Part shown: positions 35,014 through 44,628 of the stretch, one piece after another
Numbering within the stretch: the stretch's first letter is position 1
How the letters are laid out: every line of letters begins with the position of its first letter
NCBI RefSeq assembly: GCF_009720385.1
Contig: NZ_WARX01000026.1
Location: 110,651 to 174,650 of the forward strand
From: Catellatospora vulcania
GTDB taxonomy: Bacteria; Actinomycetota; Actinomycetes; Mycobacteriales; Micromonosporaceae
Reading direction: 5' to 3'
DNA: 64,000 nt
Program-made: the position numbers and the translations under genes
Notes under the pieces: generated by a model
What the model was told of the DNA's origin: nothing
The model's input: the letters and a program-made list of their open reading frames with translations, nothing else
Databases searched by the model: none

Positions 35014-36059
35014 TGTCGCTGGCCTGGCCGTGGGCGCTGGCCGCCCTGATCGTGGTCCCGCTGCTGCTGCTGGTGCGGTGGTGGCTGAACCGCCGCCGCC
35101 GCAAGGTGGCCGTGCGGGTGTCCAGCATCGCGCTGATCCGCGCCGCGCTGCCGGGCCGTTCGCGCTGGCAGCGGCGCATCCCCGCGGCCCTGTTCGGGCT
35201 GGGCCTGCTCGCGCTCGGCACGGCCATGGCCCGGCCGCAGGCGTCGCTGGCGGTGCCGCAGGACTCCACGGCGATCCTGCTGGCGATGGACGTGTCGCAG
35301 TCGATGTGCTCCACCGACGTGCCGCCGAACCGGCTGGCCGCGGCCAAGGACGCGGCGCGGGAGTTCGTGCTGGCCCAGGACGACGGGACCCGCATCGGGC
35401 TGGTCGCCTTCTCCGGCATCTCCGGCCTGCTGGTCGAGCCGACCGACGACAAGCAGGCGCTGCTCGACGCGATCGACAATCTGCGCACCTCCCGCGGCAC
35501 CGCCATCGGGCAGGCGATCCTGACCTCCATCGACGCGATCGCCGAGATCAACCCGGCGGTCCCGCCGACCGGGGTGGAACTCGGTGCGCCGGACTCCCCC
35601 GGCTCCGGCACGTACATCGCGGACACGATCGTGGTGCTGACCGACGGCGCGAACACCCAGGGCGTCGACCCGGTCACCGCCGCGCAGGAGGCCAAGGCGC
35701 GTGGGCTGCGGGTCTACACCATCGGGTTCGGCACCACCGATCCCGCGCCGCTGATCTGCAGCGCCGACCAGATGGCGCCGGGCTCGGGCGCGCGGCCCGA
35801 GTGGCGCGGTGGTGGGGGCGGCGGGGGACGGCGCGCGCAGCTGATCGACGAGGACACTCTCGGCGAGGTCGCCGAGCTGACCGGCGGGGAGTACTTCCGG
35901 GCCCAGGACGCCAAGCAACTCGTCGACGTGCTCACGGACCTGCCCAGCACGATGGTCGTGCAGAAGGAGGACGTCGAGATGACCGTCTGGTTCGTGCTCG
36001 CCGGAGCGCTGCTGGCGGGCACGGGCGTCGGGTTGTCGCTGCGCTGGAACCGCTCCTAG
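35013..36059 (+). CDS. VWA domain membrane protein (BatA-like), second of two
   Basis: A 348-residue paralogue of the preceding gene with the same plan: helices at about 8-25 and 58-75, VWA domain with MIDAS DVSQSM and LTDGANTQG, C-terminal helix at about 325-343. It has an extra insert with two parts: a Cys segment (LICSADQM) and a glycine run (WRGGGGGGGRR). Last gene of the run; a strong hairpin follows at 36076-36125. Confidence 0.9.
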   Translation: MSLAWPWALAALIVVPLLLLVRWWLNRRRRKVAVRVSSIALIRAALPGRSRWQRRIPAALFGLGLLALGTAMARPQASLAVPQDSTAILLAMDVSQSMCSTDVPPNRLAAAKDAAREFVLAQDDGTRIGLVAFSGISGLLVEPTDDKQALLDAIDNLRTSRGTAIGQAILTSIDAIAEINPAVPPTGVELGAPDSPGSGTYIADTIVVLTDGANTQGVDPVTAAQEAKARGLRVYTIGFGTTDPAPLICSADQMAPGSGARPEWRGGGGGGGRRAQLIDEDTLGEVAELTGGEYFRAQDAKQLVDVLTDLPSTMVVQKEDVEMTVWFVLAGALLAGTGVGLSLRWNRS

Positions 36060-36075
36060 GCGACTCCGGGCCCAG

Positions 36076-36125
36076 ATGCCGGCGGTCGACAAGCTCCGGT
36101 GCGAGGGCTGATCGACCGCCGGCAT
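36076..36125. terminator. 14-bp stem terminator
   Basis: ATGCCGGCGGTCGA (36076-36089) pairs perfectly with TCGACCGCCGGCAT (36112-36125), with a 22-nt loop. It sits between the convergent VWA and RCC1 genes. Confidence 0.8.
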
Positions 36126-36133
36126 GCTCTCGA

Positions 36134-38170
36134 TCACACCGGTGGGAGGACCACGCTCCAGCCGATGGCGCGGGCCGAGGCGACCGTGCTCGTCGCCGTC
36201 ACCGCGGGCCACGGGCCCGCCGCCACGCCGCCGGTGTCGGCCGCGGCCGCCACGAGGAAGCCGCCGCCGCTGCCGGTGGTCGTGGTCCGGGCGGTGACCG
36301 TGCCGGGCACCGACCAGGTCGCGGTGGCGCTGACCTTCTGGACCCAGTAGCTCACCACGGTCGAGCCGGACGCGGGCACGGTGGCCGCGGCCGTCGGGTG
36401 GGTGGTCTTGGTGGCGGTGTCCTCGAACGCGGCGGCGGTGACCGGGCCCGCGCCGGAGTACGCCATGACCACGAGGCTGGCCTTGGTGATCGCGTCGAAC
36501 GTGGTGGTCACCGAAGAGCCCGCCGTGCCGGCGACCGCGGTGCGGGTGAACAGCCACGAAACCATGTCGGTGCCGTCGGTCTTGGTGCTCGCCAGCGTCC
36601 ATCCGGCCGGGGTGGTGGCCGTCGCGCCGCGGTTGGCGGACACGAACAGCAGCAGCGTGTCGCCCGGCTGCACGGCTGCGGGCACGGTCACGGCGGGCCG
36701 GATCACGTTCGCGTCGACGCCCGTGGCGGCCCGGTACGCGACCGTGCCGCCGCTGGGCGCGGAGGTGACGGTGACGGTCCGGGTGAGCGCGTCGGTGGCG
36801 CCCTCGTCGTCGGTGACGGTCAGGGTCACCGGGTAGCTGCCCGGGGCGGTGTACGTGTGCGCCGGGTTCGGCCCGCCGGCGGTGTCGCCGTCGCCGAACG
36901 TCCACGCGTACCCGGTGACGTCGCCGTCCGGGTCGTCGGAGGCGGACGCGTCGAACGTGCACGCGAGCAGGGTGCACGAGAAGCTGAACGCCGCGACGGG
37001 GTCCTGGTTCGCAGGCGGGGTGCCGCCGTTGGGGACGAGCACGACGGAGTACGCCTGGCCGCCGCCCCCGGCCACGGTCACGCCGGAGATCCCCGGCACC
37101 GTGATCGCGGTGGGCCGGCTCGTCGTGGTCCCGTCACCGAGCTGCCCGTCGGCGTTGTAGCCCCAGGTCCTCACCGAGCCGTCGGCCATCGCGGCGAGGC
37201 CGTGGTCGCGGCCGGACGCGATCGACACCGCGGAGGCGACCCCGGTCACCGACACCGGCCGGGTGCGGTTGGTGCTGGTGCCGTCGCCCAGCTCGTTGCG
37301 GTAGTTGCGGCCCCAGGACAGCACCTGGCCGTCGGTGCGCAGCGCGTAGGAGTGGTGCGCGCCGGCGATCACGTCGGCGATGCCGGAGGCGAACAGCTGC
37401 ACCGGCGTGGTCCGGTTGGTGAGCGTACCGTCGCCGACCTGGCCGTAGGCGTTCCAGCCCCACGCCCACAGCGAGCCGTCGGCCAGCCGGGCCAGGCCGT
37501 GGTCGCGCCCGCCCGCGAGCTTCTCCACATTGGTCAGCGTGCCGACCCGGACCGGTGAGGTGCGCCGGGTGGTGGTGCCGTCGCCCAGCTCCCCGTTGCT
37601 GTTCTGGCCCCAGCCGTACGCCCAGCCGTTGGCCCGGATCGCGTAGCTCATGTCGCGCCCGGCGGCCAGCGACACCGCGTCGGTCAGGCCGGTGACGGCG
37701 ACCGGTGAGAGGCGGTTGGTGACCGAGCCGTCGCCGATCTGCCCGGTGGTGTTCAGGCCCCACGTGTACACCGAGCCGGAGGCGGTGCGCGCCAGCGAGT
37801 GGTCGTGGCCGGAGGCCACCTCGACGATGCCGGTCAGGCCGGGCACCATCGTCGGGGACAGCCGGGTGCTCGTGTTGCCGATGCCGAGCTGCCCGAAGGC
37901 GTTGCCGCCCCAGGTCCACACGCGACCGCCCGCGTCGAGCGCGACGACGTGGTCGCGTCCGCCCGCGATCTGCACGATGTCGGTCAGTCCGGGCACGGCG
38001 CCGGGGGTGCGGCGGGCCGTGGTGGTGCCGTTGCCGAGCTGGCCCAACCCGTTGCCACCCCAGGTCCAGGCGGTGTACGTGGGGTCGGCGGCCGCGGTGA
38101 CGGCCGGTGTCGCCACCACCACCAGCAGGGTCGCCAGTACCACGCCAAGATGTTTCATCGACACGCGCAT
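36134..38170 (-). CDS. Secreted RCC1-repeat, PKD-domain protein
   Basis: A 678-residue secreted protein. Residues 1-28 are a signal peptide. Seven RCC1-like repeats of about 50 residues follow (each with WGxNxxGQLGDGTxTxRxxPxxV and AGGRDHxxAL), enough for one seven-bladed propeller. A PKD domain follows (about 395-475, DASASDDPDGDVTGYAWTFGDGD.A). The C-terminal 190 residues form a beta-sandwich-like region (PGDTLLLFVSANRG.TATTPAGWT) found at the end of other actinobacterial surface proteins. Role unknown; likely binding or surface protein. ATG at 38170 with AGGAG 6 nt upstream. Confidence 0.88.
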   Translation of the reverse strand: MRVSMKHLGVVLATLLVVVATPAVTAAADPTYTAWTWGGNGLGQLGNGTTTARRTPGAVPGLTDIVQIAGGRDHVVALDAGGRVWTWGGNAFGQLGIGNTSTRLSPTMVPGLTGIVEVASGHDHSLARTASGSVYTWGLNTTGQIGDGSVTNRLSPVAVTGLTDAVSLAAGRDMSYAIRANGWAYGWGQNSNGELGDGTTTRRTSPVRVGTLTNVEKLAGGRDHGLARLADGSLWAWGWNAYGQVGDGTLTNRTTPVQLFASGIADVIAGAHHSYALRTDGQVLSWGRNYRNELGDGTSTNRTRPVSVTGVASAVSIASGRDHGLAAMADGSVRTWGYNADGQLGDGTTTSRPTAITVPGISGVTVAGGGGQAYSVVLVPNGGTPPANQDPVAAFSFSCTLLACTFDASASDDPDGDVTGYAWTFGDGDTAGGPNPAHTYTAPGSYPVTLTVTDDEGATDALTRTVTVTSAPSGGTVAYRAATGVDANVIRPAVTVPAAVQPGDTLLLFVSANRGATATTPAGWTLASTKTDGTDMVSWLFTRTAVAGTAGSSVTTTFDAITKASLVVMAYSGAGPVTAAAFEDTATKTTHPTAAATVPASGSTVVSYWVQKVSATATWSVPGTVTARTTTTGSGGGFLVAAAADTGGVAAGPWPAVTATSTVASARAIGWSVVLPPV

Positions 38171-38406
38171 TCGCGACTCCTGCCACAGTGGTCTGCGCGA
38201 ACCTAACGTGTGCGCGAACCTTCGCGGCAGGGCCGGTTCAGCCATATTCCGGTCGTGATTCCGACCGGTGACGCCACCGTGCCGTCCGGTCGGACTGCCC
38301 GATCCGGCGAAGCCGGAAGACGTCACGGTCGCTTGCGGGACGGCGTTTCGCCAGGCCGGGGCGGGCGATCCGGTGGGTTGTCGGGCGGCGCGGATACGCT
38401 GGATCC

Positions 38407-39495
38407 ATGATCGGTCGGAAGCAGGTGCTGAACTTCCGGGCACGTGCCCAGCAGCTCGACCGGGCTGCGGGCAAGCTCGCCGACACCGCCGTGCTCGACC
38501 TCGGTGTGCAGGACACCGGCCCCGACGGGGCCGCCTGGGCGCTGGCCGTCCGCGGCGTCGACGCCGCCGCGCTGTCCGATGAGGACACGATCGTGCTGTG
38601 GACGGTCCGTGGCGCGCCGCACCTCTACCGGCGGGCCGACGTGGGCCGGATCGCGGCGGCGATCGAGCCGTTCTCCGACGCCGACGCCGGCAAGCGCATC
38701 TACGACGCGTCCAAGCCGCTCAAAGCCGCCGGCATCGCCAACCTGGCCGCCCTCGACGAGGTGGCCGCAGAAATGCGGAAGATCGTGCACCGCCCGACGG
38801 TCAAAGGCGACGTGTCCGGAGCCCTGGCGAAGGCCCTGCCCGAGCCGTACCTGCGCTTCTGCCGCCCCTGCGACACGGTCCACCTGTACGAGATGCCGTT
38901 CCGCCTGGCCGCGCTGCGCGCGGGCCTGGAACTGCAGCCCGGCACCTCTCCCCCGGTCCTGCGGCGCATCGCGGGGTTCCGCAAGGCCGCCGCACCAGGC
39001 GAGCAGTTCGACGTCATACGGGCCTACCTGCGGCTGCTCGGCCCGGCCACCCCGAAACACGTCGCCGACTACCTGGACGCACCGGTCAAGGACGTGCAGG
39101 CGCGCTGGCCGTCCGACGTCGTCGAGGTCGATGTCGACGGCGGGAGGCGCTGGCTGCTGGCCGCCGACGAGCAGGCGCTGACCTCGGCCAGCCCTGAGGT
39201 GACCCGGCTGATCGGCCCGTACGACCTGTTCCTGCAGGCCAAGGACCGCTCGACGCTGGTCGCCGACGAGGCTCGCGCCAAGCAGTTGTGGCCGACGCTG
39301 GGCCGGCCGGGGGCGGTGCTGTCCGGTGGGGAACTGGTCGGCGTCTGGCGTCCGCGCAAGTCGGGCAAGAAGTTCACGGTCGCCGTGGAGCCGTGGGGCA
39401 CGATGCCGGCCCGGGTCCGCAAGGCCGTCACCGAGCAGGCCGAACAGCTCGCCGCGTACCGCGGGGCCGAACTCACCGGCGTCGAGTTCGCCTGA
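38407..39495 (+). CDS. Winged-helix DNA-binding (HTH_42/AlkZ-like) protein
   Basis: A 362-residue protein of the HTH_42 superfamily: N-terminal VLNFRARAQQLDR, LWTVRGAPHLYRRADVGRI, the tandem winged-helix middle (RAYLRLLGPATPKHVADYLDAPVKDVQARWP) and C-terminal SGGELVGVWRPRKSGKKFTVAVEPWG. Family members include AlkZ/YcaQ DNA glycosylases that unhook crosslinks. The catalytic QxQ/QxD motif of true glycosylases is not obvious here, so activity is uncertain. ATG at 38407. Confidence 0.78.
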   Translation: MIGRKQVLNFRARAQQLDRAAGKLADTAVLDLGVQDTGPDGAAWALAVRGVDAAALSDEDTIVLWTVRGAPHLYRRADVGRIAAAIEPFSDADAGKRIYDASKPLKAAGIANLAALDEVAAEMRKIVHRPTVKGDVSGALAKALPEPYLRFCRPCDTVHLYEMPFRLAALRAGLELQPGTSPPVLRRIAGFRKAAAPGEQFDVIRAYLRLLGPATPKHVADYLDAPVKDVQARWPSDVVEVDVDGGRRWLLAADEQALTSASPEVTRLIGPYDLFLQAKDRSTLVADEARAKQLWPTLGRPGAVLSGGELVGVWRPRKSGKKFTVAVEPWGTMPARVRKAVTEQAEQLAAYRGAELTGVEFA

Positions 39496-39579
39496 CGGTC
39501 ACGCCGACCAGCCGGTCGCGGGTTGCCGTGGCGGTGGCGCCCACCATGCGGTCGACAAGATCAATGGCATCATGGGCCC

Positions 39580-40179
39580 ATGCACGATGGTCTCGATGCC
39601 GTGATCGCCAAGGTTCTCGACTGGGCGCCCGGGGCCGACGAAGCCCTGATCGCTGCCGGGCCCAGCGGAGCGAAACGTGTCTTCGACCTCTACTACGGCA
39701 GGGCCGGGGCGAACCTGGTCACCAAGGCCACCGGCCGGGAACTGGTCGACGGCTGGTCGGCCGCCCTGCACATCGCCGCCTCGGTCGCGCCCGAGGAGTT
39801 CCTCGCGCGGCTGCCGAGCCGCGTCGGCACCACGGAGATCGTGATCCTCGGCGACATCGACGACCCGCGCGCCACGCACATCCTCTGCGAGCAGGCTCGG
39901 CACAAGGACTTCCTGCACCGCGTCAACGCCGTCAAGGCTTTGGCCAAGCACGCCGGCCCGGCGAGCCGGGATGCGGTCGAGCAGGCCCTCGCCGATGAGG
40001 ATCTCGTGGTACGCAGTGCGGCGATCCGGTGCGTCGCCGACGCGGATCCCCGCCGAGGCACGACCTTGTACGAGGCATTCCTGGAAGAGCCACGCCTCAC
40101 CCCACTCCTGCGGCAGGAGGCGCGGTGGGCGTTGTCCTACCTGCGTGAAGGCAGTCCTATACCGCTCCACCCGTGGTGA
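39580..40179 (+). CDS. HEAT-repeat-like protein
   Basis: A 199-residue helical protein. Paired helices include LHIAASVAPEEFLARLPSR, FLHRVNAVKALAKHAGPASRDAVEQALADEDLVVRSAAIRCVADADP, a clear HEAT/ARM pattern. It probably binds another protein. ATG at 39580. No operon partner; the LuxR regulator gene is convergent. Confidence 0.65.
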   Translation: MHDGLDAVIAKVLDWAPGADEALIAAGPSGAKRVFDLYYGRAGANLVTKATGRELVDGWSAALHIAASVAPEEFLARLPSRVGTTEIVILGDIDDPRATHILCEQARHKDFLHRVNAVKALAKHAGPASRDAVEQALADEDLVVRSAAIRCVADADPRRGTTLYEAFLEEPRLTPLLRQEARWALSYLREGSPIPLHPW

Positions 40180-40317
40180 GGCCGGCCGGGTTCAGCCCGG
40201 GCCGGTCAGGATCGCGTGTCGGTCGGCCAGGAACGCCAGGAACAGGCCGGCCGCCCGAGAGCCGCATCGCCGGTTGAGCCCGGCTGTCGCTCAGGCCGAG
40301 TCCGGAAACCGTTCGCG

Positions 40318-43131
40318 TCAGCGGTGTGGCAGGCGTGGAGCGGGAGCCATCGGCGCGAAGCCCAGTGCGGCGACGGCGGCCGCGCCGCTGGCGGCGTCGT
40401 CGCCTCCGGCCAGCACCAGGGTCCGCGCCGACTGGTAGCGGCACCCGGCGGCGTCGAACGCGGCCGCGGTGGCGAGCAGCCGTTCGCGGTCGCCGTCGAG
40501 CAGGGCCTGCGCCCGCTCCACGATCGCCTCGGCGACGGGGTTGCCGGCCACCACGGTCCGCGCTTCGGCCAGCCGGTCCGCGGCGTCAGGGCGGCCCGCG
40601 AGCGTGGCGGCCTCGGCGCGCAGCGCCACGTACCAGTGCAGCCAGATCCAGGTGACCCACTTCCACACGTCGGCGGGCTCGGGTGCCATCCGGTCCAGGG
40701 CCTGCCGGGCTCGTCCGGTGTGGAGCATGCCGATCGCGTCGAACACGGCCCCGTAGCCGTACGTGTGCTCCGGCGGGGCGCCGAGCTGCTCCATGATCGC
40801 GTCCCACTCGTCGCGGGCGTCGTGGTCGCCGCGCAGGCCGTGGGTCATCGCGACGGCGGCCACGGCCGGGCCGAGGACGGAGCGGGCGGGGCTGCCGGCG
40901 CGCTGCCACGCTTCGAGGAACCGGCCGCTGACGTTGCGCACCTCTTCGGCGTCGCCCGCGAGCGCGTCGGCGACGAGCAGCCAGCTGGTGGCGCGGTGAC
41001 CGACCTCGGCCAGCAGCGGGTGGTCGGCGAGCCGGCGGGCCCACCGGCGGGTGTCGGTCAGATCCCCCGCACCCAGGCCGGCTTCGGTGGCCATGCCGAG
41101 CGCGTCGATCAGCTCATGGGTCCGGGCCGGGCTGTCCGGCGCGGACGTGAGCAGGTTGATCCTGCGCCGGGCGGTGGCGGCGGACCCGAAGGTGTCACCG
41201 GCCCAGCTCCTGGCCCCGGTGAGCGCGTCGAGGGCGGCGGAGCGGGCCAGCGGGTCGCCGGTGCGGTCGGCGAGTTCGACGGCCCGTTCGGCGTACGCGT
41301 TGGTCGTCGGGACGTCGTTGTCGGCGGGGCCCTGGGCTGCGCCGTACGCGTCGGTGATCACCCCCGCTTCGGCCAGCGCCACCGCGGCCTGGGCGGCCGG
41401 GTCGTCGCCGGCCAGCTCCCGTGCCTGGTCTACGAGCACGATCGTCTCGTCGCGGGTCGGCAGGTGTTCGAACTTGCTCCAGAACCGGTGCGCGTTGGTG
41501 GCGGCGGTAGCCAGGTCGACGGCGGCCCCGGCGGAGTCTCCCGCGCGGCGGGCCGCGTCGGCGGCGGCCTGGTGCAGGCGGTACATGTCGTCGCCGCGCA
41601 TACGGCAGCCGGCCACGGCCGCGGCCTGCCGCAGCATCGCCGCGGCGGCGGCCGGGTCGTCGGCGAGCGCGGCCGCCTGCTCGAATCGCAGCTGGGACTC
41701 GCCGACGAAGGTGCGGGTGAAGGTCAGTTCCCCGAGGCTCCTGGCCAGCCGGTATGCCGGTGCCCGCTGCTCGGGCTGGTCGGCTGCCCAGGCCAGGGCG
41801 GCCCGCAGGTCGTCGGCGACCACATCGAACCGGGCGCGCCAGTCCGCCTCCACGACTGCCAGGTCCGCGGCCCTGGCCAGGCACCAGGTCAGGTGCCGGG
41901 TGCGAGTGTCGGCCAGTTCGCCGGTCTCGGTGAGCTGCTCGGTCCCGTACTGGCGGATCGTCTCCAGGGCGCGGTACTCGGTCCGGCCCGGTGAAGCCTG
42001 CACCGCCAGCAGGCTCTGCTCGGCCAGGCGGGACAGCCCGTCGGCGACGACGCCCGGCGCGGAACCGGCCACCTCCGCCGCCGCGTCGGCGGTGAACGGG
42101 GACACGAACACCGACACGTGGCGCAGCAGCGCCCGGTCTGCGGGCTCCAGCAGGGCGTGGCTCCAGTCGAGCGCGGCCCGCACCGAGCGGTGCCGGTCGT
42201 CGGCGCGGGAGCCGCCGGACAGCAGCCGCAGCTGGTCGGACAGGCCGGCGGTGAGGCCGTCCAGCCCGAGCGTCGGCCACCGGGCGGCGGCCAGCTCGAT
42301 CGCCAGCGCCACGCCGTCGAGCCGCTCGCAGACCGTGGCGATGTGCTCGCGCATCACCGCGTCGGGCGGCCAGCGCAGCTCCGTGACCCGGTCCAGGAAC
42401 AGCGCGACGGCGTCGGATTCGCCGTCGCCGGCCAGCGACAGCGGCTCGACCGGATACACCCGTTCGAACGGCACCATCAGCCGGGCGCGGCTGGTGGTCA
42501 GCACGGTCAGCCGGGGGCAGGTGGCGAGCAGCCGTTCCAGGAACGGGGCCACCCCGTCGCGGACGTGTTCGCAGTTGTCCAGCACCAGCAGGGCGTGCCG
42601 GTCGGCCAGGGCGGCCGACACCGACTCGTCCATGCCGCGGCCGGGCTGCTCACCGAGGCCGAGCGCGCCCGCGACAGCACCGGCGACCGCGGCCGGACCC
42701 TGATCGGTGACGGGGACCAGGTCGACGAACCAGACGCCGTCGGCGAACTCGCCGGCCACGTCGGCGGCCACCGTCAGCGCGAGCCGGGTCTTGCCCACTC
42801 CGCCCGGACCGACCGCGGACACCTGCCGGTGCGTTTTGATCATCTCGGCCAGCTCAGCCCGTTCCTGCGACCGGCCCACGAACGAGGTCAGCGGCGTCGG
42901 CAGGACCGGGGCCGGGTGTGTCCGGTCGGCGCCGGCCGTCTCGGACGCGCGTTTGGCCAGCGCCCGCCGGTCCGGCACCTCCAGCTTGCGCAGCAGCGAG
43001 GAGACGTGGCTCTCCACGGTGCGCACCGAGATGTACAGCCGCGCGCCGATCTCGGCGTTGCTGAGATGCTCCCCCAGCAGCGCCAGCACCTCGGCTTCGC
43101 GAACCGAGATGTCCACCGTCGTCCCCGTCAT
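40318..43131 (-). CDS. LuxR-type ATPase regulator (N-terminal HTH, NB-ARC-like, TPR)
   Basis: A 937-residue regulator. A LuxR HTH sits at the N-terminus (8-65: VREAEVLALLGEHLSNAEIGARLYISVRTVESHVSSLLRKL), which is the reverse of classical LAL proteins with a C-terminal HTH. Next is an STAND/NB-ARC ATPase with Walker A GPGGVGKT (108-115), a HALLVLDNCEHV Walker B and a LVVLTTSRARL-like sensor. The C-terminal half is all helical, TPR-like, for ligand or protein sensing. ATG at 43131. It is divergent from an MFS gene, and repeated TCCGTGGTCGG boxes lie between them and before a VOC gene, suggesting a small resistance or detoxification regulon. Confidence 0.88.
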   Translation of the reverse strand: MTGTTVDISVREAEVLALLGEHLSNAEIGARLYISVRTVESHVSSLLRKLEVPDRRALAKRASETAGADRTHPAPVLPTPLTSFVGRSQERAELAEMIKTHRQVSAVGPGGVGKTRLALTVAADVAGEFADGVWFVDLVPVTDQGPAAVAGAVAGALGLGEQPGRGMDESVSAALADRHALLVLDNCEHVRDGVAPFLERLLATCPRLTVLTTSRARLMVPFERVYPVEPLSLAGDGESDAVALFLDRVTELRWPPDAVMREHIATVCERLDGVALAIELAAARWPTLGLDGLTAGLSDQLRLLSGGSRADDRHRSVRAALDWSHALLEPADRALLRHVSVFVSPFTADAAAEVAGSAPGVVADGLSRLAEQSLLAVQASPGRTEYRALETIRQYGTEQLTETGELADTRTRHLTWCLARAADLAVVEADWRARFDVVADDLRAALAWAADQPEQRAPAYRLARSLGELTFTRTFVGESQLRFEQAAALADDPAAAAAMLRQAAAVAGCRMRGDDMYRLHQAAADAARRAGDSAGAAVDLATAATNAHRFWSKFEHLPTRDETIVLVDQARELAGDDPAAQAAVALAEAGVITDAYGAAQGPADNDVPTTNAYAERAVELADRTGDPLARSAALDALTGARSWAGDTFGSAATARRRINLLTSAPDSPARTHELIDALGMATEAGLGAGDLTDTRRWARRLADHPLLAEVGHRATSWLLVADALAGDAEEVRNVSGRFLEAWQRAGSPARSVLGPAVAAVAMTHGLRGDHDARDEWDAIMEQLGAPPEHTYGYGAVFDAIGMLHTGRARQALDRMAPEPADVWKWVTWIWLHWYVALRAEAATLAGRPDAADRLAEARTVVAGNPVAEAIVERAQALLDGDRERLLATAAAFDAAGCRYQSARTLVLAGGDDAASGAAAVAALGFAPMAPAPRLPHR

Positions 43132-43152
43132 GAACGCATTCTCGCGTACCGC

Positions 43153-43188
43153 TCCGTGGTCGGGTTCCGCGGTGCTTTCCGTGGTCGG
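43153..43188. promoter_or_regulatory. Paired TCCGTGGTCGG boxes between regulator and MFS gene
   Basis: TCCGTGGTCGG occurs at 43153-43163 and 43178-43188, 25 bp apart centre to centre, in the 129-bp divergent gap. A degenerate TTCCGCGGT lies between. The same 11-mer recurs at 44630-44640. Confidence 0.55.
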
Positions 43189-43260
43189 CACCGATGCCGT
43201 CGCGACGCCGCGCGGCGAGGCTCATCGCAGGCACATCGGACGGCGGAAACGGAGCACGAC

Positions 43261-44610
43261 ATGGAGCAACTGCGGGACGGCGCGCGGACCTGGATCGGAT
43301 CTCTCAGCCGGCTGGGCAGGCACCCGGCACTGCGCTGGCTGCTGCCCGCACAGCTGGTCTCGGCCCTCGGCGACGGCATGAGCATGGTCGCGGTGGCGTG
43401 GCTGGCGGTGCAGATCGCACCGGCCGGGCAGGCCGGGGTGTGGACCGGGCTGGCGGTCGCGGCGTACGCGCTGCCCGCCCCGCTCGGCGCGGCCCTGCTC
43501 GCCCCGCTGATGCGCCGGCTGCGCGCCGCGCAACTGGTCGCGGCGGACGCCACGGCACGCGCCGTCACGCTGGCCGCGGTCGCGATCCTGGCGGTCACCG
43601 GGCAGCTGGACCCGGTCGTCTATGTCGGGCTGCTGGCGGTCTCGTCGCTGCTGCACGCCTGGGGCAGCGCCGGGGTGTACACCCTGGTGGCGGAACTGCT
43701 TCCGGAGGAGGACCAGGTCACCGGCAACGCGCTGCTGTCGACGTTCGCGCAGTCGGCGTTCGTGGTCGGCCCGGCGCTGGCCGGCGGCCTGACCGCGCTG
43801 GCCGGGCCGGGCTGGGTGATCGGGGTCGACGCGGCGAGCTTCGCCGTCCTGGCGGTCGCCGCCTGGGCGCTCGCCGCGCGGCAGGCCGCCACGGCCGCCA
43901 CCGGGGCGGACGCGCCGGAGACTCCGGCGACCGGCGGCTGGCGCGCCATCCTCGGCAACCCGCGACTGCTCGGGCTGCTTCTGGTCACCTGCGCGTTCTT
44001 CTTCCTGTACGGCCCGGTCGAGGTCGCCCTGCCGGTGCACGTCGCCCAAGGTCTGCACGGCTCACCCGGCCTGCTGGGTCTGTACTGGACCGTCTTCGGG
44101 ATCGGGGCGACGGTCGGCGCGCTCGGCGCGGTGCTGCTGCGCCACCGCGCACCCTGGCCGGTGGTGGTCGTCATCATCGTCGGCTGGGGAGCCGCCCTGC
44201 TGCCCCTGGGGCTGACCGACGCCGTCGCCCCCGGGCTGGTCGGATTCGCGGCCGGAGGGGTGATCTACGGCCCGTTCACCGCCATCTCCACGGCGCTGTT
44301 CCAGCGTGGCGCCCCACCGCACCTGCTCAGCCGGGTGCTCGCCGCCCGGTCGGCGCTGACCACCCCCGCCACCGGGCTGGGCACGCTGGTGGGCGGTCCG
44401 GTCGTCACCGCGGTCGGCGGCCGGCCCACGCTGCTGATCTCCGCGCTGCTCACCATCGCGCTGGGCGTCGGCGTCGCGGCAGTGCTGCGCCTCACCCGGC
44501 GCTCGTCGGACACCGCCACAGCAGCCTCGCGGGCCCCTGGCAGGGCCGTGGCGCGGGACGGCCGCCTGGTCACCGCCGCTGCGGCGCCGGCCTCGCCACA
44601 CCTGCCGTAG
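43261..44610 (+). CDS. MFS transporter
   Basis: A 449-residue permease with about 12 helices. It has the enterobactin/macrolide-exporter-like look (LVSALGDGMSMVAVAWLAVQI, LVAELLPEEDQVTGNALLSTFAQSAFVVGPALAGGL). This subgroup (MFS_3-like) exports siderophores or drugs. The C-terminus is a long polar tail. ATG at 43261 has a GGAG-type site upstream. Divergent from the LuxR-type ATPase regulator, its presumed controller. Confidence 0.87.
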   Translation: MEQLRDGARTWIGSLSRLGRHPALRWLLPAQLVSALGDGMSMVAVAWLAVQIAPAGQAGVWTGLAVAAYALPAPLGAALLAPLMRRLRAAQLVAADATARAVTLAAVAILAVTGQLDPVVYVGLLAVSSLLHAWGSAGVYTLVAELLPEEDQVTGNALLSTFAQSAFVVGPALAGGLTALAGPGWVIGVDAASFAVLAVAAWALAARQAATAATGADAPETPATGGWRAILGNPRLLGLLLVTCAFFFLYGPVEVALPVHVAQGLHGSPGLLGLYWTVFGIGATVGALGAVLLRHRAPWPVVVVIIVGWGAALLPLGLTDAVAPGLVGFAAGGVIYGPFTAISTALFQRGAPPHLLSRVLAARSALTTPATGLGTLVGGPVVTAVGGRPTLLISALLTIALGVGVAAVLRLTRRSSDTATAASRAPGRAVARDGRLVTAAAAPASPHLP

Positions 44611-44628
44611 GCGTTCGGCGGACCGCCG

